Assembly: GCA_018267955.1 (NCBI GenBank)
Contig: JAFDXL010000005.1
Coordinates: forward strand, 372,001-436,000
Direction: 5' to 3'
From: Bacteroidota bacterium
GTDB lineage: Bacteria; Bacteroidota; Bacteroidia; Chitinophagales; Chitinophagaceae
DNA: 64,000 nucleotides
This document shows, one piece after another, positions 16,376-25,998 of the stretch; the first letter of the stretch is position 1, and every line of letters starts with the position of its first letter. Below the pieces are notes generated by a model that did no database searches, was not told the origin of the DNA, and saw only the letters and a list, made by a program, of their open reading frames with translations. The position numbers and the translations under genes were made by a program.

Positions 16376-18031
16376 ATGCGCTACGCCCTGGTAAAAAGCT
16401 ATCTTTCCATACTGCTGATATTGCCGGCGCTGTCCGCCAGCTTGATACTTACGGGATGCTCCGGCAACCGACACAGAGAACAAGACAACAAAACCTTTCA
16501 TCTTAATTTCTCCAGCGGCACACTGGAATCCATGGACCCGGCATTTGCCAAAGACCTGTATTGCATGTGGACGGACCACATGCTGTATAATACACTAGTG
16601 GAAACCAATACCGATCTGCATATCATTCCCAGCCTTGCCAAAAGCTGGGATATAAGCGAAGATGGCCTCCTATATACTTTCCATTTGCGTACAGATGTCT
16701 ATTTTCATGATGCGCCGGAATTTCCGCAGGGCAAAGGGAGGAAAATGACCGCGGCAGACGTGGTATATAGTTTCAACCGCATTGCCGACCCTGCCACCGC
16801 CTCTACAGGAGCATGGATATTTAATGGCCGGATAGATACGCTGCATCCGTTCACCGCTGTTGACGATAGTACGTTCCGGGTAAAGCTGCTTGTACCCTTT
16901 CACCCGCTGATAGAGATACTCACCATGCCGTATTGCAGCATTCTGCCGCACGAAGTGGTAGAAAAATGGGGTAAGGACTTTCGCGCGCATCCCTGCGGCA
17001 CCGGGCCATTTCAATTTAAATATTGGGATGAAGGTAACATCCTGGCAATGGAGCGCAACCCGCACTATTGGGAAAAAGACAACTTGGGACATCGGCTGCC
17101 ATATCTTGATGCAGTTACCATCAGTTTTGTAGATAGCAAGGCTACCGAGTTCCTGCTATTCAGGCAAGGCAAGATCGATTTTATCAATAATATAGATGGC
17201 TCTTTCAAAGACAATGTGTTATCTAAAGACGGCAAGCTCAAAAAAGAATTCGCATCCAAATTTAACCTCACGGAAGAAACCTACCTGAATACAGAATACA
17301 TAGGCATACTGGTAGATAGCGCCAATCCGCTTACCAAAGGTTCTCCTTTATTGAATCCATTGGTAAGGCAGGCTATCAACTATGGCATCGACCGCCAGAA
17401 GATATGCACCTACTTTAAGAATGGAGTGACCACCCCTGCCACCAAAGGCTTTATACCAGAAAGCATGCCGGGGCACAATCCAAATGCCACCTGGGGGTAT
17501 CATTATGACCCGCAAAAGGCTTTGGAATTGCTAAAAAAAGCCGGGTACCCCAACGGGAAAGGTATGCCGCCGATAACCATTACCACGCAGGATGTATGGT
17601 CTGATATAGTAAATTTTATAGCTACAGAGCTGCAGGAACTGGGTATGACGGTGCAGGTAGATATTATGCAGCCCAACATCATCCGGCAGCAGATGAGCCG
17701 TTCGGGGTTAGCGGCGTTTCGTGCACAGTGGATCGCCGACTATCCTGATGCAGAAACATACCTGGTATTCTTCAATGGCCAGTCTCCCGCGCCGCCTAAC
17801 TATACGCGGTTTAAAAACGCAACTTTCGACAAATGGTATAATGAAAGCCTGAACCAGCCGGATACCATCCGCTGGAAAACCTATGAGCGCATGGACAGCC
17901 TGGTAATGAGCTATGCCCCGGTGATACCATTATATTACGACCGGATGCTTCATTTCACACAAAAGAATGTACATGGATTCTCATCCACACCAATGAACAT
18001 CATTGAATTGAAGCGAGTACAAAAAGATTAG
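16376..18031 (+). CDS. Peptide-type ABC transporter substrate-binding lipoprotein
   Basis: A 551-residue family 5 solute-binding protein (oligopeptide/dipeptide class). The lipobox is L-I-L-T-G-C near residue 27, so it is a lipoprotein. The body has the family motifs: M-D-P-A-F-A near the start, W-x-I-S-E-D-G-L-L-Y-T-F-H-L-R, A-A-D-V-V-Y-S-F, G-T-G-P-F-Q-F, and R-Q-A-I-N-Y-G-I-D-R. The ATG at 16376 gives a proper lipoprotein signal; the frame stays open upstream but reads through the divergent pdxJ start. No permease or ATPase genes are adjacent, so the ligand and transporter partners are unknown. It converges on rsmI with one base between stop codons. Confidence 0.88.
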   Translation: MRYALVKSYLSILLILPALSASLILTGCSGNRHREQDNKTFHLNFSSGTLESMDPAFAKDLYCMWTDHMLYNTLVETNTDLHIIPSLAKSWDISEDGLLYTFHLRTDVYFHDAPEFPQGKGRKMTAADVVYSFNRIADPATASTGAWIFNGRIDTLHPFTAVDDSTFRVKLLVPFHPLIEILTMPYCSILPHEVVEKWGKDFRAHPCGTGPFQFKYWDEGNILAMERNPHYWEKDNLGHRLPYLDAVTISFVDSKATEFLLFRQGKIDFINNIDGSFKDNVLSKDGKLKKEFASKFNLTEETYLNTEYIGILVDSANPLTKGSPLLNPLVRQAINYGIDRQKICTYFKNGVTTPATKGFIPESMPGHNPNATWGYHYDPQKALELLKKAGYPNGKGMPPITITTQDVWSDIVNFIATELQELGMTVQVDIMQPNIIRQQMSRSGLAAFRAQWIADYPDAETYLVFFNGQSPAPPNYTRFKNATFDKWYNESLNQPDTIRWKTYERMDSLVMSYAPVIPLYYDRMLHFTQKNVHGFSSTPMNIIELKRVQKD

Positions 18032-18032
18032 A

Positions 18033-18701
18033 TCAGGGCTTGCCTGCAATTACCATTACGATCTCCCCTTTAGGAGCCGTTACCTCATAGTGTACTGCAA
18101 GCTCCTGTAAAGTACCCTTACGTGTTTCTTCAAACATCTTGGTGAGTTCCCGGCAAACTGCTGCTTCGCGGTCGGGGCCCAGATAGGTTGCCAGTTCCTG
18201 CAGTGTTTTTACAAGGCGGTGCGGCGATTCATAAAGTATGATGGTGCGCTCTTCTTCCGCCAACTGCTTCATAGCCGTTTGCCTACCTTTTTTTATGGGC
18301 AGGAACCCCTCGAAAACAAACCTGTTGGATGGAATACCCGACTGCACCAATGCCGGAACAAAAGCTGTTGCTCCCGGCAGGCATTCTACCGGTACGTTAT
18401 TGCGCAGGCACTCCCGCAACAGCAGGAAACCGGGATCGGAGATACCCGGCGTACCGGCATCCGTAAGCAGGGCAAATGTTCTGCCTGCCTGCAGTTGTTC
18501 TACCAGGTGTGCCAGCACTTTATGCTCATTGTGCTGGTGGTAGGGCGTTAATGGTTTTTGAATATTATAATGCTTCAGCAGTACCTGGCTGGTACGTGTG
18601 TCTTCGCACAATATCACATCAGCATTCTTCAGCACTTCCACCGCGCGATAAGTAATATCGCCCAGGTTGCCGATAGGAGATGGTACCAGGTACAGGCGCA
18701 T
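18033..18701 (-). CDS. rsmI: 16S rRNA (cytidine1402-2'-O)-methyltransferase RsmI
   Basis: A 222-residue SAM-dependent methyltransferase of the tetrapyrrole-methylase fold. Signature stretches are YLVPSPIGNLGDIT at the start, ILCEDTRTS, ALLTDAGTPGISDPG and CLPGATAFVPALVQSGIP, followed by FEGFLP and YESPHRL. It modifies C1402 in the decoding centre of 16S rRNA. The length is a little under the longer family members, which carry an extra C-terminal domain. The start of purS lies 3 bp upstream of its ATG, so rsmI, purS and pssA probably form one minus-strand operon. Confidence 0.94.
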   Translation of the reverse strand: MRLYLVPSPIGNLGDITYRAVEVLKNADVILCEDTRTSQVLLKHYNIQKPLTPYHQHNEHKVLAHLVEQLQAGRTFALLTDAGTPGISDPGFLLLRECLRNNVPVECLPGATAFVPALVQSGIPSNRFVFEGFLPIKKGRQTAMKQLAEEERTIILYESPHRLVKTLQELATYLGPDREAAVCRELTKMFEETRKGTLQELAVHYEVTAPKGEIVMVIAGKP

Positions 18702-18704
18702 ACC

Positions 18705-18956
18705 TTAACCTTCTGTCAGGGAGTATTCGAAAGATTCCATCACCAGGTTGGCCAAAAGCCTTTTACAAGCTTCGTCTACCGCTTTTTCGGCTTCCTGCCT
18801 GTTAGCTGCTTCCAGCGCTACTGTGATGTGCTTGCCTATACGTACATCAGCCACTTGAGTAAGGCCCAGGTTATGCAGGCTGTTGTTTACAGCTTTACCC
18901 TGGGGATCCAGTAATTCTTTATGCGGCATTATGTTTATATGTGCAGTGTATTTCAT
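18705..18956 (-). CDS. purS: Phosphoribosylformylglycinamidine synthase subunit PurS
   Basis: An 83-residue protein that matches PurS in length and pattern: Y-T-A-H-I-N-I-M-P near the start, L-D-P-Q-G-K-A-V, G-L-T-Q-V-A-D-V-R-I-G-K and a final L-L-A-N-L-V-M-E-S-F. PurS bridges PurL and PurQ in the three-part FGAM synthase. The start is the ATG at 18956; the codon before it is TTG. PurL of the matching short type is far away at 54867-57077, and no purQ is present in the window. Confidence 0.9.
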   Translation of the reverse strand: MKYTAHINIMPHKELLDPQGKAVNNSLHNLGLTQVADVRIGKHITVALEAANRQEAEKAVDEACKRLLANLVMESFEYSLTEG

Positions 18957-18968
18957 CAATATTAATAT

Positions 18969-19733
18969 TTATGCTTCTTTCGGTTTGTAAATAAAGGACA
19001 AAAGTACGTAGAGAATAAATGCCAAAGGCAATGCCGCTACTTTTAGTACCGGAATAGATGCCAGCGTTACAATTATGATCACCAACTGCGGCCATGCAGT
19101 TGCCAAACTAAACTTCGAAGGCATGAATTTGAAAAACCGTACTTTAGAGACCATCAACCAGCTGAGTATAGCTATTACCAGGTACAGTATCCATTTGTTA
19201 TGCAGCAGGTTGCCAATTCCGTAAGGGTTATACCAGTTGAGCAGCGGGAAGGTAGCCACAAATAAGCCTACAGCCGGTATGGGCATCCCTTTAAAAAATG
19301 CAGTTTGCTCGCCCGAAGAAATATTGAATGTAGCCAGTCTTAATGCGCCAAAACAAGCCAGCAAAAACGCCGGAGCCATAGAAAGCATACTTACATCCAG
19401 CGCATTGGGTTCGCCCATATATGATGCCCACAGCATTTTATATAATATCATAGATGGCGCCACCCCAAATGATACTACATCTGCAAGGGAGTCCAGGTCT
19501 TTGCCTATGGGCGAAAATATTTTTAAAGCACGGGCGGCAGCGCCATCCAGCATATCGCAAATGGCGGCTATCAATATAAATACGCTGCCCCAGTAGGCCT
19601 GCTCGGTACCGGTTACCCAATATTCCACTCCGTTCACATCCGCCAAAAAGGGCTGCGCATTCAATATAAAGGCAATAGCTATGCAACCGCAAAACAGGTT
19701 AGCTAATGTCAGCAGGTTTGGTAAATGCTTCAT
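18969..19733 (-). CDS. pssA: CDP-diacylglycerol-serine O-phosphatidyltransferase
   Basis: A 254-residue membrane enzyme with several hydrophobic segments that makes phosphatidylserine. It carries the CDP-alcohol phosphotransferase motif, D-M-L-D-G-A-A-A-R followed by S-P-I-G-K-D-L-D-S-L-A-D (pattern D-G-x2-A-R-x8-G-x3-D-x3-D). The opening K-H-L-P-N-L-L-T-L-A-N-L-F-C-G is typical of PssA. PssA is the first step toward phosphatidylethanolamine. It ends 12 bp before purS begins on the same strand. Confidence 0.93.
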   Translation of the reverse strand: MKHLPNLLTLANLFCGCIAIAFILNAQPFLADVNGVEYWVTGTEQAYWGSVFILIAAICDMLDGAAARALKIFSPIGKDLDSLADVVSFGVAPSMILYKMLWASYMGEPNALDVSMLSMAPAFLLACFGALRLATFNISSGEQTAFFKGMPIPAVGLFVATFPLLNWYNPYGIGNLLHNKWILYLVIAILSWLMVSKVRFFKFMPSKFSLATAWPQLVIIIVTLASIPVLKVAALPLAFILYVLLSFIYKPKEA

Positions 19734-19812
19734 GAGGCATCAAAAGTAGCAAAAATAAAATACTGGTTCAGGGTTTGTACGGGCGGCATTCTGCCTGCCA
19801 GCTATAAAAAAA

Positions 19813-19830
19813 TGCCTGCAATTGCAGGCA
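19813..19830 (-). terminator. Terminator after the second OmpR-type regulator
   Basis: Perfect 8-bp stem TGCCTGCA/TGCAGGCA with a two-base loop. On the minus strand it is followed by TTTTTTTATAGC. It lies 26 bp beyond the regulator stop codon. Confidence 0.8.
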
Positions 19831-19855
19831 CTATATATTCAATTATTTTATCCTG

Positions 19856-20563
19856 TTATTCAGGAACCACCAAACGGAAACCATTGCCGTGGATATTCAC
19901 GATCTCTACGCTGCTATCTTCCTTCAGGTATTTCCGCAGCTTGGCTATATACACATCCATACTGCGGCCGTTGAAATAAGTATCACTACCCCAGATGCGT
20001 TTCAGCGCGGCGTCACGTGGCAGCAGGTCGTTCTTATATTCGCACAGCATCAGCAGCAATTCATTTTCCTTCGGCGAAAGTGTCAGCACATCCCCGGCAT
20101 CGCCGAGTTGCAGGGTACGCAGTTTGCTGTTGAAGTGGTAGTGTCCTATATTGAACTCTACCTGCGAGTGTTGCTTTTCCTGCAGCTCCTGGTTGCGTTT
20201 CAGGATGGCTTTTATTTTATGCAGCAGCACTTCGCTGTCAAATGGCTTGGTAATGTAATCGTCCGCGCCCAGTTTATACCCGTTCAAGATATCTTCTTTC
20301 ATGCTCTTTGCAGAAAGGAAGAACAGGGGCACATCAGGATCTACATTCCTTATTTCTTCTGCCAGTGTGAAGCCGTCCATATTAGGCATCATCACATCCA
20401 GCAGGCATATATCAAATTTTTCTCTGCGGAAGGCCGCTAAACCAAGTATACCATCCCTTGCCAGTTCTACTACAAAATCATTCAGCTCCAGGTAATTCTT
20501 CAGTACTTGTCCAAAATTGGTATCATCTTCAACCAATAAGACTTTAAATTTTTCTTTTTCCAT
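19856..20563 (-). CDS. OmpR/PhoB-family response regulator
   Basis: A 235-residue regulator with a receiver domain (acidic pocket E12-D13-D14, phospho-acceptor Asp56 in CLLDVMMP, switch residues LSAKS and DDYITKPF). A winged-helix domain follows (LSPKENELLLML, GRSMDVYIAKLRKYL, IHGNGFRLV). It shares the architecture and the G-R-S-M-D-V motif with the regulator at 6888-7583, but the two proteins differ at many positions, so they are paralogues and not recent copies. No kinase is adjacent. It stands alone between the convergent pssA region and a PorP/SprF gene, with its own terminator. Confidence 0.92.
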   Translation of the reverse strand: MEKEKFKVLLVEDDTNFGQVLKNYLELNDFVVELARDGILGLAAFRREKFDICLLDVMMPNMDGFTLAEEIRNVDPDVPLFFLSAKSMKEDILNGYKLGADDYITKPFDSEVLLHKIKAILKRNQELQEKQHSQVEFNIGHYHFNSKLRTLQLGDAGDVLTLSPKENELLLMLCEYKNDLLPRDAALKRIWGSDTYFNGRSMDVYIAKLRKYLKEDSSVEIVNIHGNGFRLVVPE

Positions 20564-20630
20564 CAGTGTATGATTGGTATGTTGCTATAAAAGTAATACC
20601 CCTGCGGTTAATGTCGTAACAAATGTTTTG

Positions 20631-21683
20631 TTAATAAAACCTCGGGCAGTTCATATTTTTAGCTCCGCGGGAATGTTCCCCGTATCTGCCCATAAAAACC
20701 AGGCCAAATTCCATTCCTCCATAGGCTTTAATGTTTTGCCCCAACGACGACATTGCATAATCATAGCTTGCCATGATGCGCAGATCGTTCCACTGCAGCC
20801 CTATAGAGCCTATCAATGATTCCTTATAACGGTAATGCAACCCTGCTATCAGGCTGCCTTCGCCCTTATGCTCGCCATAATTGTTCCCTCTTTTTGTAAA
20901 CTTGCCCTGCACCAATGTGCCAAACACCAGTTCACTGGCACCTTTGTCCATACTATAGTATATAGATGGATTGAGTGTAAAGATATCATCCATTACAAAG
21001 GTACCATCCATATTTACAGTAGGGCGAATGCCCAGCTCGTTGATACCCGATTCGTAAAATGTTTCTTTGGGCTGATTGATATGAGCAAAACCAACGCCTA
21101 CTTTCACAAATGCGAGCTCACTGGGGAAGTAAGAAAAATTGATACCGGCGCCGATGTCAAAGAACTGCGTTTTGATCACATTGATATTATTCTCCCCACT
21201 TGCAAACGACTGGTTGAATTTAAACCCATCCCACTGCATACCAAAGTATAGCTTGTTATAGTCTATGGTACGGGTAGCATAGCCGCCCTGCAAGCCTGCC
21301 GATATCATAAACACGTCGCTGGTCTGCACGTGATAGGCAAGTGTCAGGTCGCCTCTTGTAAGCGTCAGGTTACCATCGCCTGCCACATCGTTATAAAAGG
21401 CGATACCTACGCCCAGCCAGTTGGTAGTATTTTGCCCTTTGAATGCCTGGAAATCTGCATAGGCCGAAAAAGTCTTGTACGGTACAGGTACGGCGGTCCA
21501 CTGTGTACGGTAGTTAGCACCCAGCCTGTAGTCGTTATCACTCATCAGCGCGGTATTTGCCGGGTTTACCAGCATCGGCGTATTGTAGTACTGCGAAAAA
21601 TGCATATCCTGAGCCCCGGCTGTCCCGGCAGCTGCAACACCTATCAGTGCTGTGATTATTACCTTGTTCAGCCCGTTCCTCAT
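20631..21683 (-). CDS. PorP/SprF-family outer membrane protein (second T9SS partner)
   Basis: A 350-residue paralogue of the protein at 7660-8739. It has a signal peptide followed by the same hallmark (AQDMHFSQYYNTPMLVNPAN) and the N-Y-R-T-Q-W-T-A-V-P motif. Its ATG overlaps the last codon and stop of the upstream adhesin gene by 4 bp, which points to translational coupling. By analogy with SprF I infer that it anchors or exports that SBBP/PKD protein through type IX secretion. The C terminus ends in a basic C-P-R-F-Y tail, like the first copy, which has ACPRFEQ. Confidence 0.9.
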   Translation of the reverse strand: MRNGLNKVIITALIGVAAAGTAGAQDMHFSQYYNTPMLVNPANTALMSDNDYRLGANYRTQWTAVPVPYKTFSAYADFQAFKGQNTTNWLGVGIAFYNDVAGDGNLTLTRGDLTLAYHVQTSDVFMISAGLQGGYATRTIDYNKLYFGMQWDGFKFNQSFASGENNINVIKTQFFDIGAGINFSYFPSELAFVKVGVGFAHINQPKETFYESGINELGIRPTVNMDGTFVMDDIFTLNPSIYYSMDKGASELVFGTLVQGKFTKRGNNYGEHKGEGSLIAGLHYRYKESLIGSIGLQWNDLRIMASYDYAMSSLGQNIKAYGGMEFGLVFMGRYGEHSRGAKNMNCPRFY

Positions 21684-24600
21684 TTTAATAGCGTTACATT
21701 ACCTTTTTTAAACATAGAGGTGTCATCTATAAAGCGCACATTCAGTGTATATGCATAGGCATCCACTTCCTGGCGTTTTCCGTTATAGGTACCATCCCAA
21801 CCCTTCTTAACATCTGTCGACTCAAAAACCAGCTGTCCCCAGCGGTTGTATATCTTCAGGTCTATTGATTCTATTGCCGCGCCCACTACAAATAGTATAT
21901 CATTATTGCCATCTCCATTCGGGCTAAAGGCATTGGGTATATCTGCCAGCGGCAATATATCTGCTGTAACAGGTTTACAGGTGGTATCTGCACAGCCCTC
22001 TTTGTTCATCGCTACCAGGCATACATCATAAGTGCCCGATCGTTTGTAAAAATGTTCGGGGTTGGTTTCCGTTGTGCCGGTACCATCGCCAAAGTTCCAG
22101 TTATAGGATACCGCATTTTTCGACAGGTTGGTAAACCTGTTGATCTCGTTAGTAACAGGTATGATCGGTGTATAACTAAAATCTGCCAGCGGAGATGGTT
22201 TTACGGTGATTATCTTACTAAGGGAATCTACTTTGTTACAGGTGTTGGGGTTGTATGCCATCAATGTAACCTTATAGGTACCTGCAGAATCAAATTTGTG
22301 AAACGGCCTTGCCTGTGTAGAGGTTTTATTATCGCCAAAATTCCATAAATAGGTTTCTGCCAGAACAGATGTATTACTTGGCGCAAAAGAATCTCCCAGG
22401 CATACCAGGTCGGGCACATCAAAACCGGCCTTTACCAGGTCGTCCCTGAATGTTACTGTTTGCGATACGCTATCGGGCGAGTTACACGCGGTTGGGTCTG
22501 TCATTACCAATGTTATAGTATAGGTGCCTGCCTTAGCATAATTCTTGCCTGGCGGGCTTTGCCCTGTATAAGTGCTTCCATCGCCAAACTCCCAGAAATA
22601 TACAGTACCCGAAGGGGTAGCGCTTACCTGCGATGTATTTTTGAACGTGGTTAAGAATGGCGCACAGGTATCCACAACAGTGGCAACAAACGAAGGATTT
22701 ATTTTATTGTTGTCTACCGTCACGGTAAGGGAAAAAGTATCTGCAAGGTTGCAGGCTATAGGGTTGGTGCCTATCAGCCTGATCTTGTAAGTACCGGCGG
22801 CAGTATAGGTATGCGGCGGCGGTGTCTGTGCAGTGCTGGTAGGGCTGCCATCACCAAAATCCCACTGATAAGATGTTGCGTTTACTGAAGTGTTTACAAT
22901 GGTTACCGGTGTGCCTAAACAAACGTGCGTGCCCGGCTGCAGGGTGAAGCTGGCATCTACCGGCCCCAGGAAGAAGGCTATCTTTAACGCAACCAGGTTA
23001 CAGTTAGGGCCTGTGTTCTTAGTGGCATAGGCACCTGCGGTAGTAGGGAAAGTGCCTTTGCTGCACCCACCGCATATAGCCTGGTATACAATACCGTTTT
23101 TATCAAACCTGCTGGTGCCACCATCTACGTGCTCCGGTACACCACCATTGCTACCCATGTAAGTAGCGTATAAGAGGTTGGCCATGTTAGTAGACAATAC
23201 TATAAAGTAAAAGTCTGCCCCATCGGTAGTGGATTGTGCTGCCGGGCCCGCCAGTCCACCTATCGGCATTCCATTTGTTGTTCCTGTACCGGGTGGTGGT
23301 GTAAAGCCACTGGAAGAATATATATCTCCTCCCCATCCGGAAATGTAAATATTTCCGCAGGTGTCAATCAAAAAGGCAACAGGAGAGATGTTAGTATGCG
23401 AAGGATCGCCCGATCCGAACACCGTAGATCTTAAATTCGCAGAAAGATTCGCATCGAGTTTAATAATAAACTGGCTGGAGCCGGGATTGGAATAAACACC
23501 GGTGCTGACAGGAAATGTGCCTCCCAGAGTTTGCCCCATTGCGTACACATTATTCACTGCATCTACCTGGATACCATAACATTGGTCATAGGCATTGCGG
23601 CCTATGTAGGTAGATCTTAAACATGGGTAGCTACCACTATTCAGGAATTTAGAAATAAACCCATCAGTACCACCTGGTGCAGAAGAAATATAAGCCCCTG
23701 TGGTAAAAGGGAAGTTGGTGCTTTGGGTACCGCCAGCCACGTACAGGTTCGATTCTGTTTTGTCTAAGGACAATACATACGCAGCATCATTATCATCGCC
23801 CCCCAGGTAGGTACTCCATATCAGGGAGGTAAGCGAGCTGTTCATTTTCAATACCACACCGTCCTGTGCATCGCCTACTATCAGTGTAGTTTTAATAGCG
23901 GCAGATGTTGTAGGGAAATCCGTGGAGCGCGTACTTGCAGCCACATAAATATTCCCTGATTGATCTACGATAACTTCGCTTCTGGCATCGTCTCCGTAGT
24001 TATGCTTTAAATTGCCGTAACCAAATTCTGCTGCTGTATCATTGGTAATATCCGTTCCGCTTCCACCTACGTACGTCGATCCCAACAGGGCAGTACCACT
24101 TGCATTAAATTTGGTAAGGATCAGATCTCCATTACCATTATAACTTGTATCATAACCGTTTGGTGTAACAGGAAAATTTTTGGAATAAGTTCGTCCCGCA
24201 ATAATAAGGTTACCCGCCTGGTCTACTATCAAACTATGCGGCTGTTCATTACTCTTCCCGCCCAGGTAAGTGGAATAAATAAGCGCGCTGCCAGTTGCAT
24301 TGAATTTTGAGATGGAAATATCAGCGGGATAATTATTACCGTCTGTACTAGAACCTCCACCAAAAGATGTTTGTATTGCACCGGTAGCAGGAACTACGGG
24401 ATAACCTGACCCACCTAAAACATTACTTGTAATTCCACCTGCATAAAAATTGCCCGCGGCATCGTAAGTAGCCGTATAGCCCCAGTTGTCGTAACCGGAG
24501 CCTGTAAATGTTGCAAAAACTACCGTCGGGTCAATAACCAGTTCTTTTGTTTTATCATACCCATCCGGGAAATCATAGCTTACCCTGTTGCCATTTACCT

Positions 24601-25249
24601 TATAACGGCAATATACTTGTACCCGCTGTCCGTTTACTACCTGGTAGGCATAAGGCTTCATTTCTTCTGTAGTTACCACACTGTTAGGTATCTCTAGGTT
24701 GCCGTTTTTTATATGCAGTTCTTCGATGCCATCATAGCGCAGCTTAATGGTTTCGGGATCAGCGCCCGGCTTCACAATAAAATCGTAGGTAAGGCGGCTG
24801 CCATCAGACGTGGCACGCAGATCGATATTCGTATAGAGGTTTAAATAATCCACCTCCATACATGGGTGGATGCCTGACTTCCACCTTTGAGGATCATTTC
24901 CTAAAAAAAAATTGTAGTAATGATCCTGTACCTGCTGCTGTTCTATTACCGGGCGGGGGTTAGCATTCTCAAATACCATTTTATAAGCATAGTAGTTGAG
25001 CGTTACCTTTTCATACTTACCCGTCTTGAAACCCTGTATCTGGTCTATATTCCCTGCCGCACCCACTACATAGGTAAACACATTATTCTCAAGAAATATA
25101 TTACCGTTAGTGTTAGACATTTTAAACCGGAATGCTTCCGGCCACTGGCCTTTGTTCTCTACAAACTCCAGCGTGCCACTCCCCGGAATGGCGAACAATT
25201 GCAGAGGCAGTATGAAAACTACCAGGCATACATATAAAAACTTCCTCAT
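21680..25249 (-). CDS. SBBP-propeller/PKD surface protein with type B sorting domain
   Basis: A 1189-residue secreted protein. After a signal peptide (F-L-Y-V-C-L-V-V-F-I-L-P-L-Q-L-F-A) comes an N-terminal domain with V-E-N-K-G-Q-W-P-E, typical of SBBP proteins. A series of beta-propeller repeats (Y-S-T-Y-L-G-G ... D-x-x-G-N-x-Y-V-A-G-x-T ... F-P) runs to about residue 740. Four PKD domains and a CHU_C tail follow (NAFSPNGDGNNDI, IYNRWGQLVF, GWDGTYNGK). I use the ATG at 25249, which begins the signal peptide; the upstream GTG at 25273 adds eight residues. It is translationally coupled to a PorP/SprF gene and is the second adhesin/partner pair in this window. Confidence 0.92.
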   Translation of the reverse strand: MRKFLYVCLVVFILPLQLFAIPGSGTLEFVENKGQWPEAFRFKMSNTNGNIFLENNVFTYVVGAAGNIDQIQGFKTGKYEKVTLNYYAYKMVFENANPRPVIEQQQVQDHYYNFFLGNDPQRWKSGIHPCMEVDYLNLYTNIDLRATSDGSRLTYDFIVKPGADPETIKLRYDGIEELHIKNGNLEIPNSVVTTEEMKPYAYQVVNGQRVQVYCRYKVNGNRVSYDFPDGYDKTKELVIDPTVVFATFTGSGYDNWGYTATYDAAGNFYAGGITSNVLGGSGYPVVPATGAIQTSFGGGSSTDGNNYPADISISKFNATGSALIYSTYLGGKSNEQPHSLIVDQAGNLIIAGRTYSKNFPVTPNGYDTSYNGNGDLILTKFNASGTALLGSTYVGGSGTDITNDTAAEFGYGNLKHNYGDDARSEVIVDQSGNIYVAASTRSTDFPTTSAAIKTTLIVGDAQDGVVLKMNSSLTSLIWSTYLGGDDNDAAYVLSLDKTESNLYVAGGTQSTNFPFTTGAYISSAPGGTDGFISKFLNSGSYPCLRSTYIGRNAYDQCYGIQVDAVNNVYAMGQTLGGTFPVSTGVYSNPGSSQFIIKLDANLSANLRSTVFGSGDPSHTNISPVAFLIDTCGNIYISGWGGDIYSSSGFTPPPGTGTTNGMPIGGLAGPAAQSTTDGADFYFIVLSTNMANLLYATYMGSNGGVPEHVDGGTSRFDKNGIVYQAICGGCSKGTFPTTAGAYATKNTGPNCNLVALKIAFFLGPVDASFTLQPGTHVCLGTPVTIVNTSVNATSYQWDFGDGSPTSTAQTPPPHTYTAAGTYKIRLIGTNPIACNLADTFSLTVTVDNNKINPSFVATVVDTCAPFLTTFKNTSQVSATPSGTVYFWEFGDGSTYTGQSPPGKNYAKAGTYTITLVMTDPTACNSPDSVSQTVTFRDDLVKAGFDVPDLVCLGDSFAPSNTSVLAETYLWNFGDNKTSTQARPFHKFDSAGTYKVTLMAYNPNTCNKVDSLSKIITVKPSPLADFSYTPIIPVTNEINRFTNLSKNAVSYNWNFGDGTGTTETNPEHFYKRSGTYDVCLVAMNKEGCADTTCKPVTADILPLADIPNAFSPNGDGNNDILFVVGAAIESIDLKIYNRWGQLVFESTDVKKGWDGTYNGKRQEVDAYAYTLNVRFIDDTSMFKKGNVTLLK

Positions 25250-25450
25250 TATATCGAAGGTTGAAACCCGCACGGGTGCTAAGTAAATGTAAGATTTTTA
25301 TGCTATATGCCGGCGATAATTTAAGACGGATCAGACTATAACCAGTGGTTAAAAACCAGTGATAAAATTCTGGCAGAAAAGCGCTGCAAATGGGGTGAGT
25401 ATGGCAGGAGACGATGCGATCGCCTTAAAATAAGGGAAAAGGTGGATAGC

Positions 25451-25930
25451 CTAATTGACTATCTTATCGGCACAGCAGCTGCTGGCAAAGGCGTCGGGCT
25501 TGGCTTTGAAGGCAAATCCCATACCCAGGATGTAGCCCATTGCCTCGCGGAGGGCTTCGTTGCTTTTGAACTGCGGGCTGGTGTTGATGTCGGCATGCAC
25601 TTCCATTTCAATATCATAGGTATTGAAAAGATCACATAGCTCGTAGGCTATCTCAATGCTTTTAGCCACTTCTACCAGCATCCGCTCTTTTACGGTAAAA
25701 GGTTGCCGGGTTTTGTCGTTGCAGATGAACATGAAGCCGCCTCGCTTTTCGCGCAGAAAAACGATCACTGTTGCAAACTCTGTTTCCGCACCACGCACCT
25801 GGGAATCCGTACCGATACATACTTTCAACTTGTATCCTGCATTGGTCTCCCGGATAATGGTTTCTTCTACAGATTTCTTAACCGGCTCCTTTAAAGGTTC
25901 TCCACTAAATGTCCGCCATATCATAGGCAT
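25451..25930 (-). CDS. YkuK-family RNase H-like protein (DUF458)
   Basis: A 159-residue soluble protein. The region VCIGTDSQVRGAETEFATVIV resembles the first strand of the RNase H fold with an acidic residue in the G-T-D-S motif. A later H-A-D-I-N-T and G-Y-I-L-G-M-G-F-A-F-K-A-K-P-D-A-F-A-S end match the DUF458/YkuK family, whose biochemical role is unknown to me. The C-terminal S-S-C-C-A-D is a family-type ending. It diverges from the unknown membrane protein gene at 26250, and a large dyad-symmetric site lies between the two. Confidence 0.85.
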   Translation of the reverse strand: MPMIWRTFSGEPLKEPVKKSVEETIIRETNAGYKLKVCIGTDSQVRGAETEFATVIVFLREKRGGFMFICNDKTRQPFTVKERMLVEVAKSIEIAYELCDLFNTYDIEMEVHADINTSPQFKSNEALREAMGYILGMGFAFKAKPDAFASSCCADKIVN

Positions 25931-25998
25931 ATATTTTAGGTTTTCTTAAAGTTACCCACATTTATGTTACCCTCATATTAGTGCAAGGTTAATATACT

